The notes under the pieces: generated by a model
What the model was told of the DNA's origin: nothing
Seen by the model: only the letters and a program-made list of their open reading frames with translations
The model's database searches: none
Translations under genes and position numbers: made by a program
Shown: in pieces, positions 5,845-14,425 of the stretch
Layout of the letters: every line of letters begins with the position of its first letter
How positions within the stretch are numbered: position 1 is the first letter of the stretch
From: a virus
Reading direction: 5' to 3' (one strand)
DNA length: 20,494 bases
IMG/VR virus record: IMGVR_UViG_3300009506_000215
Location: 1 to 20,494 of that record

Positions 5845-7734
5845 ATGCCAAGCGAAACCTCACGAGCCGGAAAGGCGTATGTAGCTGAATTCGTTATGGA
5901 CGTGTTCAAGAACTTCAGCGAGCAGCGACAGGAGCTCCTTGAAGACCGGATGCACACGAATTACGACGCCTATATCGGCAACAAGAACTCCGATTATCTC
6001 CGGAAGTGGAGGAAGTTAGAGGGTAGCGACTGGCGGTCCAACGTGTTCGTGAGACTCACAAAGCAGAAAACCATATCCTACGTCGCGCAAGTTGGCGGCA
6101 TCGAAGACCAGGGCGGCCAGGTGCCGAAAGGCATAGAACCGACGCCATACCCGGAAAACGCCCCCGACATGCCTATGAGCGTGGAGGAGGCTAGGAAGCG
6201 CTGTGATCTCATGTCCAAGAAGGTGGACGATCTGGACGTGGAGACACACATTCGTCGCGTGGTGGCGTCCTCACGGCTCGAGATGGGTATTTATGGATGG
6301 TCCTGGCTGCATTATCCGGTTCTCATGCCGTATCAGATAAGCGAGTCGCAATTCGTTCCCCCGGATGTGGGCGGATTGCAGTTGCCTCCAGAGCTCATTC
6401 AGCGTTTCGGCACGTTCAAGATGAAGCAGTCTACCGTTATGCTTCCGACCGTCCAGCATCCGAACATCTGGGATATCTTCTGGGATCTGGAAGAGTCGGA
6501 CCCGCAGAAGGGGCAGGGCATTATCTATCGCCGGTTTATGAGCAAGTGGGAACTCAGGCAACTAGCCAAGGGGCGCGGATGGAACGAAACCTACGTCGAA
6601 AACGTGATAAAGCATTACGAGAACGACGACGACAGCGACGACACGGACGGTCAGGAGGGCGACTACCGGGACAGTCTCATCCATCGCAGGCGCAATATCC
6701 CGGTGCTTGCCTATTGGGGCCGTATGAACCGCAAATATGTGAAGGGCCACACGGGCGGCAAGGGTTCCTATGAGCTCGGGGAACTCAGCGAGGACGGCAA
6801 GGATCAGGAGATATTCACCGTCGTCGCAGGGAACGCCAAGAGAAACGAGGTAATTTACGCTCCGAAAGAAAACACCCTTCCGCTCAAGCGCAGACCGCTT
6901 TACCTGTGTAGGCTAGAGGACATACCACACGAAGCCAGGGGTGTAGGCGTACCCGAAAACGTCGAGGATATGCAGGAAGTTATCAACGGCCTTGTGCGCT
7001 GCTACCTGGACAACAAGAAACTGGCGGCGAACATCCTCATGGCAGGGAAGATCGAAAACCTGGACCCGGATACTGACACAACGCTATGGCCTGGTAAATG
7101 GTTTCAGTTGGCCGAGAACGTACGCACGATTAACGAGGCTTTTACCTTCTTTGCCCCTCCGGATGTGACGCAGGGCATGGAACGATCGATTGCCATGTTT
7201 GAGAGTTTCGCAGACCGGGCCTCTAATCTTCCACAGATATTGGAGGGCGCAGTAGAGAAGCCCGGGAAGCACACGGCATTCGAGATATCGCAGGCATCAC
7301 AGAATGCGAACCAGACCATCGGGGCTGCCGTAAAAAACCGTGATGAGTACCACTTCAAGCCGGTCATGGAATCACAATATGCGTGGCTTATGCTCAACGA
7401 CCCGGACCCGAGCATCAAGGGCGACTATACCTGCAAGGCGATGGGTTCTCAGCGATATCAGAACCAAATTACGCAGCAGCACAAGATATTGCAGTTCGCG
7501 CAATTCGCCCTGCAAGACCAGTATTTAAGGATGCTGACAAAACCGCTCCCGCTCTTAAAGGATTTTGCGAGGGCGCTCAACATGGACCCGGAGAGGGTGA
7601 TCAAGACCGAGGAGGAGTTGAAGGCACAACAGGAGGAGATCATGGGCTATCTGACCCAGAACGCGGGCCGGGGCAATGTTATGCCCCAAGCACCGCCGGG
7701 GGAAGAGGCCGCAGGTCGAATTCTGCAACCATAA
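5845..7734 (+). CDS. Portal protein
   Basis: The portal is the dodecameric ring at the capsid vertex through which DNA enters and leaves. The 629-residue product has the features of large portals of short-tailed phages: a helical N-terminus, a DWRSNVFVRLTKQKT segment, an IYGWSWLHYPVL segment, HPNIWDIFWDLEES, a central IPHEARGVGVPENVEDMQEV helix region, and an extended helical C-terminus ending in a Gly/Pro/Ala-rich tail. I chose ATG 5845 because AAGGA (5832-5836) lies eight bases upstream. The earlier in-frame GTG at 5806 lies inside the terminator stem and is unlikely to be used. The position between terminase and scaffold/capsid genes agrees. Confidence 0.9.
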   Translation: MPSETSRAGKAYVAEFVMDVFKNFSEQRQELLEDRMHTNYDAYIGNKNSDYLRKWRKLEGSDWRSNVFVRLTKQKTISYVAQVGGIEDQGGQVPKGIEPTPYPENAPDMPMSVEEARKRCDLMSKKVDDLDVETHIRRVVASSRLEMGIYGWSWLHYPVLMPYQISESQFVPPDVGGLQLPPELIQRFGTFKMKQSTVMLPTVQHPNIWDIFWDLEESDPQKGQGIIYRRFMSKWELRQLAKGRGWNETYVENVIKHYENDDDSDDTDGQEGDYRDSLIHRRRNIPVLAYWGRMNRKYVKGHTGGKGSYELGELSEDGKDQEIFTVVAGNAKRNEVIYAPKENTLPLKRRPLYLCRLEDIPHEARGVGVPENVEDMQEVINGLVRCYLDNKKLAANILMAGKIENLDPDTDTTLWPGKWFQLAENVRTINEAFTFFAPPDVTQGMERSIAMFESFADRASNLPQILEGAVEKPGKHTAFEISQASQNANQTIGAAVKNRDEYHFKPVMESQYAWLMLNDPDPSIKGDYTCKAMGSQRYQNQITQQHKILQFAQFALQDQYLRMLTKPLPLLKDFARALNMDPERVIKTEEELKAQQEEIMGYLTQNAGRGNVMPQAPPGEEAAGRILQP

Positions 7735-7746
7735 GAGGAGGATGGC

Positions 7747-8010
7747 GTGAGGAAGCACCCGACACAATTATCAGTGGAACAGGTAGAGGCTTTCAGTCAA
7801 TGCGCTGCCTGCCGGTTCTGGAAAGTGTGGCTCAAACTGATAGACGACGAGGATGTGGCCTTGGACAAGGAACTTCGCCAGCCGATAAATGTTCGGGAGG
7901 CGGATTTGTTTGCCAAGGGACAACTCGAGACCCTATCATGGTTGCGAAGTCATCCGGACCTAGCATTGAAGGCCATTGAGAAAGCCAAAGAAAAGGAATC
8001 GAAGAGGTAA
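7747..8010 (+). CDS. Small portal-adjacent hypothetical protein (87 aa)
   Basis: A strong GAGGAGG lies before a GTG start at 7747; a nearby ATG at 7742 stops after two codons. The product is mainly helical and charged, with a CAAC pair at residues 19-22, a WKVWLKLIDD helix, and a Lys/Glu-rich C-terminal helix. It fits the small helical proteins often found just after portal genes in such phages, whose role is unknown. It is the last gene before the second terminator. Confidence 0.75.
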   Translation: MRKHPTQLSVEQVEAFSQCAACRFWKVWLKLIDDEDVALDKELRQPINVREADLFAKGQLETLSWLRSHPDLALKAIEKAKEKESKR

Positions 8011-8040
8011 GTAGCAGTACCCAAACTTATGCTCACAATT

Positions 8041-8089
8041 AGCGGATCTCGACTGGGCGCCCAGATCCCGAGTCGAGGTCCGCTTTTTT
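8041..8089 (+). terminator. Strong intrinsic terminator after portal block
   Basis: A 14-base arm AGCGGATCTCGACT (8041-8054) pairs with AGTCGAGGTCCGCT (8071-8084) with one T-G wobble. The 16-base loop itself contains GGGCGCCC, and a T tract follows (8084-8089). It separates the portal block from the 1085-residue protein, whose start lies 33 bases on. Confidence 0.93.
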
Positions 8090-8122
8090 GTGGGCGAAAT
8101 GAAAACAGAAAGGAGCAAGTAA

Positions 8123-11100
8123 ATGAATCGTAAGAAAATGATAACCATTGCAGCCGTTGTTCTGGCCGTAGGAATGGCGACTACAGCAGCATACGCCGTA
8201 TGGAATCAGCTTCAGTGGTTCCGCGCTGGCATGGTCGTCTTCCAGAACGGGAACGGCAAAGCCATTGACGTAAGGACTGGCGATCTAACGTTCGATGATG
8301 GCTACGTCAAAATCGATGACGGATCTAGCACTACTCCGTCTACCACTCTTGCAGACGGCGGATTGTTTCTAACCGGAGTAGTCGAATCTGACGGGGGCGC
8401 AAACTTCGACGAGAACGTAACCGTTGCAGGCATTATCGATTTCGACAGTGCCACCGTCGATGGAACGGACAGCTATATCGAAATGCCTGAAATCACTGCT
8501 CCCGGCAGTCCTGCGGCCAATACCGGGCGCATCTACGTCGCTGATGACGGCGGCGGAACGACCACGCCCTACTTCAAGGATTCTGCCGGTGTGGCTACGA
8601 GCCTTATCGCTGCCGCTGCGGGTGGTAATACTCTTGATCAGGCATATGACCAGGGTGGGGCTGGATCCGGCAATAAGATCAATGCGGACTCTAATGAGGT
8701 GGAAATCGAGGTTGCAGACACCTCGGCCAACGTCGCCCTTTTGCTCGACAATAACGATGTTACTGGAAATCCGGATACCCTGTCTATCGACAATGCCGGT
8801 ACGGGTGATGCGATCGCCGTTAATTCGGCCGGGGGCGGCCTGGACTTCGACGGGACGGTTGCCACCATAGCGGCCAACGGCGATGTTAGTATGAACGATC
8901 TGACCGCCGTGGACGGCACATTCAGTGGGAACCTTTACATCCCCGCGCTCGTGTCCGCTGCCGCTGGCAATGTGAATCTTACGATTGATGCCGCAGGCAC
9001 CGGTACAATCGCAATCGGCAACACATCGACAGGACGCATATACACGACGAATGCGGCCGTAGACATCGGAGATGCCGCAAGTGATACGCTTACGATTACG
9101 TCCAGTGTAGATGCAGACCTTGTTTTTGATGATCAGGTTACAGACTCCCCGAAAGCCACCTTCACAGCAGCGACGAACAACAGCGGGTCTGTCCATCAGG
9201 ACAACACGACCGACGACCTTATCCTTGCTCCAAGTACGGCCAATGCCGCAGACGGTGTGAGGGTGCTTACCGGAAACCTGATGGTAGGAAACGGCGTACC
9301 GGGTGTGGCCCTGAATGGCGAAGACGCCTACATTGAAGGCACCCTGGAAGTTGATGGCGCAACACAGATGGACGGAGCCCTTGTGGTGAACTCTACGGTG
9401 CAGACTACTGGCGGCCTGAACTGCGACGAGAGCATTGACATCGATTTCGACGCGAACGACGAATACTTCACCGTAACGTCGAACGACTCTGCCTACGCCG
9501 CCGACGCCATCATCAGCACGTTCTACGGCGAGGATGCAACAGGCTCCACGAACGACACGACACTTGTGGGCCTCATGTGGAAGGCCGACGCCGATGCGAA
9601 CGATATTTTCTTCACCTGTTCTGATAACGACGGTGACGAGAAGTTCGCCATCGGCCCTGGCGGGAATACCGCCTGGACGCTGGACGCGGCCGCTGGAGTG
9701 GTTGTAGACAAGGCCACTACAGACTCAACCGTTGATGGACTCGCCATTTCCCACGATACAAACACAAACGGTATGTACGCTATCGATATCGACAGCAATT
9801 ACCTTGCCGGGAATGGGGTTGGTGAGTACAGCGGCGGTATCTATATCAATCTGGACGACGACTCTGACGCCGCAGGGTATTACGCAGGAATCTTCATCGA
9901 CGGAGCGGAAGTACCCCATGTCGGCTCAAGTACAATCGACGGATTATGGATTGAAGATATGGATGCTGGCGTTAGAGTTTTCACACCGGCAGCGGGCAAG
10001 GCTCTTTTTGTCGATGCCTATACAAACGACCTGACAAATACAGACGGTGCTATCGATATACAGATCGACACGCTTACCAACGGTGTCGATGGTGTGCGCG
10101 TTGACCTGGACTGGCTGGATGCCGCAGATAGTGCCGTTGGCAATGCTTTCTACGCCGACCTTGACGACGACGATACAACCCTGACCGTGAACGAGTCGAT
10201 CCTGCGTGGTTTCTCTGCCGTCGCAACCGATGTAACTGGAAACGCTCTTGTGCAGGGCTTCTACACAGGCGGTGCGGAAGTCGCCCTTCAGGCCGACACC
10301 GGGTATGTCAGAATCGGCAATCTCGGTACGCCCGATGTGACTCCTGGAGATGGCGACCTGTACGCAGAGGGGACTGTGGAAGTTGACGGAGCGACCCGCC
10401 TTGATGGTGCATTGACTTTGAACGCAGCCCTAACACAGACCCTTGGTGCGGGAGAAGCTCTTACAATAGATGCGGATACCACGGCGCACACAGGAACAGC
10501 CGGTGCAATCAACATGGACTACAGAAGCGCCACAACTATATCGAGCGCCTTTGATTTGAATGTTGAATCCGATGTTGCAGGCGGAGCAAGCGAAGTTGTA
10601 AGAGGAATAGTTATCACCCTTGACGACGATGCCAACACAGCCTCCGACGAGGTAGTTGGTATTCAATTCGGATCTACGGGCGATGCTACCGGCCTTCAGT
10701 ACGCAATGGAGGTAACGGGTGCTGGAATCGATTATTCGCTAAAGGCCGATTCAGGACGCATTCTTTGTGTAGACCCGCTGGAACTCGGAGGGGCATCGGC
10801 AGGAACCAGTCCGATTGAGTTTGAAGGAACAACCGACAACTCTTCGGAAACCGGCCTAACCGTTGAAGACCCGACAGCAGACCGAATCATAACCCTGCCT
10901 GACTACAGTGGTTCAGTACCGCTTGTAAGCAATCAAGGGTTCACACAGACAGACTGTTCCGGCGTTGCAACGGCAACGGATATTACCGGCTCCAGTATTT
11001 CTCTGCCAGACGGGTGGTTCACGGCAGGGAAGGCAATCCGGTACACCATCGGCGGTACTTCGGATGGTTCTGGCGGCGCGGCCATGAGCCTTGCCATTTA

Positions 11101-11380
11101 CGTTGACGACGCTCAATTCGGAGTAGTCGAACTCACCACATCACAGAGTGACGACTGGTACGCCACGTTCACCATGTACGAATACACCGATGCAGCGCAT
11201 CAGAAGATCATCGGCGTTCTGGATGCAGAGGGCGAGGGCCAGACGGTTGAATACGACGTTGACACGACAAACTTCAACGACGGAGGCGCCACAACCGTTA
11301 AGCTCCAGGGTAACACCAACAACGCGGCAGACCATATCTATGTGGAGTTTGTCACCATCGAAACGTGGTCTAAAAATTAG
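8123..11380 (+). CDS. Large repetitive beta-rich protein with signal peptide
   Basis: This 1085-residue protein starts with what looks like a Sec signal peptide: MNRKK, a hydrophobic ITIAAVVLAVGMATTA core, and a TAAYA end suitable for cleavage after Ala25. The rest is Gly/Asp/Thr/Ala-rich and low in Lys and Cys, typical of extended beta structure in fibres or adhesins. Recognisable modules are LDQAYDQGGAGSGNKI (171-186), a repeated EGT-EVDGAT--DGAL motif at about 405-420 and 749-764, and three LDDD segments at about 577, 680 and 833. A C-terminal domain (about 930-1085) resembles a beta-sandwich receptor-binding tip. AAAGGAG precedes the ATG. It is probably a virion fibre or surface protein, but the signal peptide leaves secretion possible. 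Confidence 0.75.
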   Translation: MNRKKMITIAAVVLAVGMATTAAYAVWNQLQWFRAGMVVFQNGNGKAIDVRTGDLTFDDGYVKIDDGSSTTPSTTLADGGLFLTGVVESDGGANFDENVTVAGIIDFDSATVDGTDSYIEMPEITAPGSPAANTGRIYVADDGGGTTTPYFKDSAGVATSLIAAAAGGNTLDQAYDQGGAGSGNKINADSNEVEIEVADTSANVALLLDNNDVTGNPDTLSIDNAGTGDAIAVNSAGGGLDFDGTVATIAANGDVSMNDLTAVDGTFSGNLYIPALVSAAAGNVNLTIDAAGTGTIAIGNTSTGRIYTTNAAVDIGDAASDTLTITSSVDADLVFDDQVTDSPKATFTAATNNSGSVHQDNTTDDLILAPSTANAADGVRVLTGNLMVGNGVPGVALNGEDAYIEGTLEVDGATQMDGALVVNSTVQTTGGLNCDESIDIDFDANDEYFTVTSNDSAYAADAIISTFYGEDATGSTNDTTLVGLMWKADADANDIFFTCSDNDGDEKFAIGPGGNTAWTLDAAAGVVVDKATTDSTVDGLAISHDTNTNGMYAIDIDSNYLAGNGVGEYSGGIYINLDDDSDAAGYYAGIFIDGAEVPHVGSSTIDGLWIEDMDAGVRVFTPAAGKALFVDAYTNDLTNTDGAIDIQIDTLTNGVDGVRVDLDWLDAADSAVGNAFYADLDDDDTTLTVNESILRGFSAVATDVTGNALVQGFYTGGAEVALQADTGYVRIGNLGTPDVTPGDGDLYAEGTVEVDGATRLDGALTLNAALTQTLGAGEALTIDADTTAHTGTAGAINMDYRSATTISSAFDLNVESDVAGGASEVVRGIVITLDDDANTASDEVVGIQFGSTGDATGLQYAMEVTGAGIDYSLKADSGRILCVDPLELGGASAGTSPIEFEGTTDNSSETGLTVEDPTADRIITLPDYSGSVPLVSNQGFTQTDCSGVATATDITGSSISLPDGWFTAGKAIRYTIGGTSDGSGGAAMSLAIYVDDAQFGVVELTTSQSDDWYATFTMYEYTDAAHQKIIGVLDAEGEGQTVEYDVDTTNFNDGGATTVKLQGNTNNAADHIYVEFVTIETWSKN

Positions 11381-11410
11381 ACGCCTCCAAGTAGGCAGAA
11401 AGGAGGTGTC
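11380..11410 (+). promoter_or_regulatory. Hairpin sequestering the next gene's ribosome site
   Basis: GACGCCTCC (11380-11388) pairs along its full length with GGAGGTGTC (11402-11410), using one G-T wobble, around a 13-base loop. The 3' arm is the Shine-Dalgarno sequence of the gene starting at 11413, and the 5' arm begins at the last base of the upstream TAG. No T run follows, so it is not a terminator. The geometry suggests translational coupling. Confidence 0.6.
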
Positions 11411-11412
11411 TT

Positions 11413-11814
11413 ATGCCAGCAGCCGGAGATAGAACGCTAACATCAAGCGGTCACATTTATGGTGATACGTTCATGGTTTTGGTTAATTGGACGGCGGATT
11501 CAGGCGATGGATCGTTTGCCGCGATGGTTATTCCGTGGAGAATTGACGGGTACATTCAGAAAATAACCACAGCGCCAGGAGGCACGGCACCGACAGCATC
11601 TTATGATCCAGTTTTAAAGGACGCTGACGGTGTGGATGTAACCGGGAATGTGCTTGCGAACAGGAGCGCGACGGCCGCCGAAACGGTGCGACCGAATTTC
11701 GATTCGGTAAAGACGCCGATTTATGTAGACGGATGCCTTTCGCTGACGATTACCGGGAACTCCGTGAACAGTGCGACTGGAACGATCAAGGTGTTTTTTA
11801 ATCGTAAACCGTAG
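11413..11814 (+). CDS. Small virion-like hypothetical protein (133 aa)
   Basis: AGGAGGTG lies upstream of the ATG but inside a predicted stem. The product is beta-rich with no Cys cluster or signal peptide. Its order of segments, IPWRIDGYIQKITTAPGG, SYDPVLKDADGVDVTGN, LANRSATAAE, then YVDGCLSLTITGN near the end, resembles short phage structural proteins encoded next to fibre or capsid genes. It may be a decoration or fibre-associated protein. That is inference from position and composition. Confidence 0.7.
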   Translation: MPAAGDRTLTSSGHIYGDTFMVLVNWTADSGDGSFAAMVIPWRIDGYIQKITTAPGGTAPTASYDPVLKDADGVDVTGNVLANRSATAAETVRPNFDSVKTPIYVDGCLSLTITGNSVNSATGTIKVFFNRKP

Positions 11815-11888
11815 GCCCCTTGATGGCAGGGATTACCGAAAGGCCCCGGCCGTGAAGGACTAGCCGAACGAATGAGGAGGATAAGGCA
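11815..11888 (+). other. Short gap before scaffold gene
   Basis: The 74 bases between the virion-like gene and the scaffold gene contain a direct repeat of AGGCCCC (about 11812 and 11840) and a strong GAGGAGG before the scaffold start. I see no clear promoter or terminator. Confidence 0.3.
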
Positions 11889-12797
11889 ATGTCAGAAGAG
11901 CAGATGGTAACAGAGGTTATGGACGAAGTGAACGAAGAGGCTGGAGAATTCGACAAGGGTTTTGACGAAGAACCCGAAAGCGGTAGCGCCGAAGAAACGC
12001 CACCCTCGGAAGAGGCCGGGTCCGAAGAAGGCCCGACTACCTCCGAAGAGGATGGCGGTGCTGCCGGTGAAGGCGGCGAAAAATCGGTAGAAGTAGACTG
12101 GAAGGCCCGTGCCGAAGAGGCGGAAAGGCGACTGGCATCAACCGAGAAGGAGGCGAAAGACAATCACGCCGAATTCACGAAGCGATCCCAGGAACTAGCC
12201 GATCTGAAGAAGAAGGTCGAAGCGCTCGAGTCTGCCTCCGCCGGTGATCCCTACGAATTGACGCCCGAGGAACAGGCCATTCTGGACGACAATCCGGAAC
12301 TTGCAGGGCTCATCGACAAGATGGCCGGGAAGAAGACCGGTGATTACACCAGCTTACAGGAGACAATCAACAAACTCTCCGAGGCCGAGGCCAGACGAGC
12401 GAAAAACGATCTTCTCAACGAGACCAATTACAAGCTCGTGAAAGGGTTCACCCGAGAAGACGGTAAGCGCATCGAGGGACACGCCGACGCCGCCGAGATC
12501 ACCGGGAGTGACGATTTCAAGAGGTGGCACGAGGAAGAAGAGGCAAAGGATCCGTCTTTCAAGGACCGAGGACGAAATGCCTTTGAGAGCGGGGACGCGG
12601 AAACGCTTATCAACATCCTCTCCGCCTACAAGGCGAACCGCGCCGCGAAAGCCGCCGAAGCCGCCGAAACCAAACGCCTCGAGAAATCGAAGAAACAGAC
12701 CGACCAGGCACAAGCCTCTATTACCTCTGCTCCTGGCGGAACGCCGCAGGGAGGGAAGAGCGAAGGAACATTTGAAGAAGGATTCGACATGGAATAA
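11889..12797 (+). CDS. Capsid scaffolding protein (putative)
   Basis: The 302-residue product is strongly acidic over residues 1-75, mostly Glu, Gly, Ser and Pro. A predicted coiled coil follows (about 77-125, EEAERRLASTEKEAK through LADLKKKVEALESA), then a helical central region, a Lys/Ala-rich helix (about 250-272) and a Gly-rich tail. There is no signal peptide or enzymatic motif. A charged, helical protein directly upstream of the major capsid gene is the standard picture of a scaffold, which guides procapsid assembly and is then lost. The ribosome site GAGGAGG precedes the ATG. Identification rests on position and composition, not on a signature motif. Confidence 0.75.
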   Translation: MSEEQMVTEVMDEVNEEAGEFDKGFDEEPESGSAEETPPSEEAGSEEGPTTSEEDGGAAGEGGEKSVEVDWKARAEEAERRLASTEKEAKDNHAEFTKRSQELADLKKKVEALESASAGDPYELTPEEQAILDDNPELAGLIDKMAGKKTGDYTSLQETINKLSEAEARRAKNDLLNETNYKLVKGFTREDGKRIEGHADAAEITGSDDFKRWHEEEEAKDPSFKDRGRNAFESGDAETLINILSAYKANRAAKAAEAAETKRLEKSKKQTDQAQASITSAPGGTPQGGKSEGTFEEGFDME

Positions 12798-12841
12798 ACC
12801 GGCTCATTTGAGAGCCAACCTTTAAGGAGGTGAACTACCCA

Positions 12842-13846
12842 ATGGCAGATCAAGTCTACTCCGACATTTCCCCAAAGGTAGAGGGATACGCATCGAAGAT
12901 GTTGCTTGAAAGGGCACTGCCTGAAATGCCCCTCGAGCAGCTCGTCATGGTGCGGCCTTTGCCGGGAAAATCAACGAAAACAATGGTTCTGCGAAGATAT
13001 CTCAGCCTGAGCAGGATCACAACCCCGATGGCCGAGGGTGTCACGCCCGCGCTGGAAAAGATGACCTACGAGGATTTCTCGGTCGTTCTCGACCAGTTCG
13101 GTAAGGGCGTCCCGCTCACGGATCAGATCATGGACTTCCACGACGACCCGATTCTCGCCGAATCGACGGACCTGCTCGGCGAAATCACTGGCGAGTCGAA
13201 GGAGGTCTTCAACATCGAGGTGATCAAGGGTGGAACGCAGGCGGCCTATGCGGGCGGAACGACTCGTGCGACCGTCGATGAAACCATCCAGCTTACACAC
13301 ATCGATGTGGCGATTCGGACGCTACGCGGCAACAACGCGAAGTACTACAAAAAGAAAATCATGCCGACCGTGAAGTACGCCACCGAGCCGGTTCCGGATG
13401 CGTTCTTCGGATACACACACACCGATGCGGAACAGGATCTCAAGAGGATCGAGGGATTCCTGCCCGTTCACAAGTACGCAGACCCGACCAAGGCCCTGCC
13501 GAACGAGTTTGGTTCGATCGACCGGCTCCGCATCCTCACCGGAACGCTTTGCGAGCCGTGGGAGGATAGCGGTGCCGCAGTCGGCGCGACGGGTCTGAAG
13601 AGTACCAGCGCCGTCAATATCGACGTGTACCCGATGGTCATCATGGCCCCGAATGCGTGGTATTCAGTTCCTCTCCGGAGGAAGAACGCGCCGAGGGTGA
13701 TGGTGCTGAACCCTGGCAAGGCTCGCGGCGGAGACCCCTTCGGTCAGCGCGGAAGCGTGACAACCAAATTCTATCATGCAGGGCTTATCGTACAGGATCT
13801 CTTCCTGTACAGGATCGAGTTCGGCGTGACGGAGAACCCGCTGTAA
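12842..13846 (+). CDS. Major capsid protein, N4-gp56-like
   Basis: The 334-residue product resembles the N4-gp56 family of HK97-fold capsid proteins. Family-like points are the N-terminal helix with YASKMLLERALPEMPLEQL, the LSRITTPMAEGVTP segment, the YEDFSVVLDQFGKGVPLTDQ strand-helix, a central beta region, the VYPMVIMAPNAWYSVPL segment, and the closing DPFGQRGSVTTKFYHAGLIV followed by LYRIEFG. AAGGAGGTG lies upstream of ATG 12842, so a further in-frame extension to 12830 is unlikely. Two stop codons (TAA TAG) end it. It follows the scaffold and is probably one of the most expressed genes. Confidence 0.9.
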   Translation: MADQVYSDISPKVEGYASKMLLERALPEMPLEQLVMVRPLPGKSTKTMVLRRYLSLSRITTPMAEGVTPALEKMTYEDFSVVLDQFGKGVPLTDQIMDFHDDPILAESTDLLGEITGESKEVFNIEVIKGGTQAAYAGGTTRATVDETIQLTHIDVAIRTLRGNNAKYYKKKIMPTVKYATEPVPDAFFGYTHTDAEQDLKRIEGFLPVHKYADPTKALPNEFGSIDRLRILTGTLCEPWEDSGAAVGATGLKSTSAVNIDVYPMVIMAPNAWYSVPLRRKNAPRVMVLNPGKARGGDPFGQRGSVTTKFYHAGLIVQDLFLYRIEFGVTENPL

Positions 13847-13872
13847 TAGCGAACCAAAGGAGGTGAATATTT

Positions 13873-14412
13873 ATGGAGATCATCAGTGGCGGATGCCTCG
13901 GTAATAACGGAACCGACATCTGTGTCATTCTGGGTTTCGTGCCGCAATGGATTTTCTTTCAGATCGATGCGAGCAACCCGACCACGTTCATGTGGAACAG
14001 GGAAGGGACACTTTACTCCAACTCCGATGTCGGTGGACTTCTGAACAACAACTCCACCTTCTCGGATCTTTCAGCGGCGAACGGTGTGACGGTATATTCC
14101 GGTGGCGACAAGATCATCTATGACGGGACAACCGACAACCGTTGGGAAGTCCATGAATCGGCCATCACGTTCCCTGCTGGCGACATCGCCCTTGCGGCTG
14201 ATGTAACGGGCAAATTCTACTGGGGCGGTCATGTGAAAAACGCATCGACCGATGATGACGAAGTGGAATACCCGGTACATGTCCTCGGGTCCGACACGCC
14301 GAAGGACGGAACCGTTCTCAGGCTTCCCCCGGGGTTTTTCCTCGGTGCGAGTTCAGTCTTGAACCCGAACGGTGCCAGAGTCAGTTGGCTGGCAATCGGG
14401 CAAAGGATGTAA
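13873..14412 (+). CDS. Capsid-adjacent hypothetical protein (179 aa)
   Basis: AAAGGAGGTG precedes the ATG. The product is beta-rich, with ICVILGFVPQWIFFQID near the start (residues 17-33), a VTVYSGGDKIIYDGT strand pair, and a closing PPGFFLGASSVLNPNGARV segment. Proteins with the GFVP-W-- and GFFLG-S---NPNG pattern commonly follow N4-gp56-like capsid genes in environmental phages. No function is known to me; a head decoration or vertex protein is possible. It is cleanly placed and has codon use like the capsid gene. Confidence 0.75.
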   Translation: MEIISGGCLGNNGTDICVILGFVPQWIFFQIDASNPTTFMWNREGTLYSNSDVGGLLNNNSTFSDLSAANGVTVYSGGDKIIYDGTTDNRWEVHESAITFPAGDIALAADVTGKFYWGGHVKNASTDDDEVEYPVHVLGSDTPKDGTVLRLPPGFFLGASSVLNPNGARVSWLAIGQRM

Positions 14413-14425
14413 TGAGATAGAGGGG

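Noticed and set aside
7383-7979. 198-codon frame spanning the portal end and next gene
   Set aside because: It overlaps two better-supported genes, has a low-complexity Gly/Arg-rich product and no ribosome site.
8369-9196. 275-codon open frame on the minus strand
   Set aside because: It lies wholly within the 1085-residue gene. Its product is an odd Cys/Arg/Gly-rich chain with no visible domain, as expected from reading an Asp/Gly/Thr-rich gene backwards.
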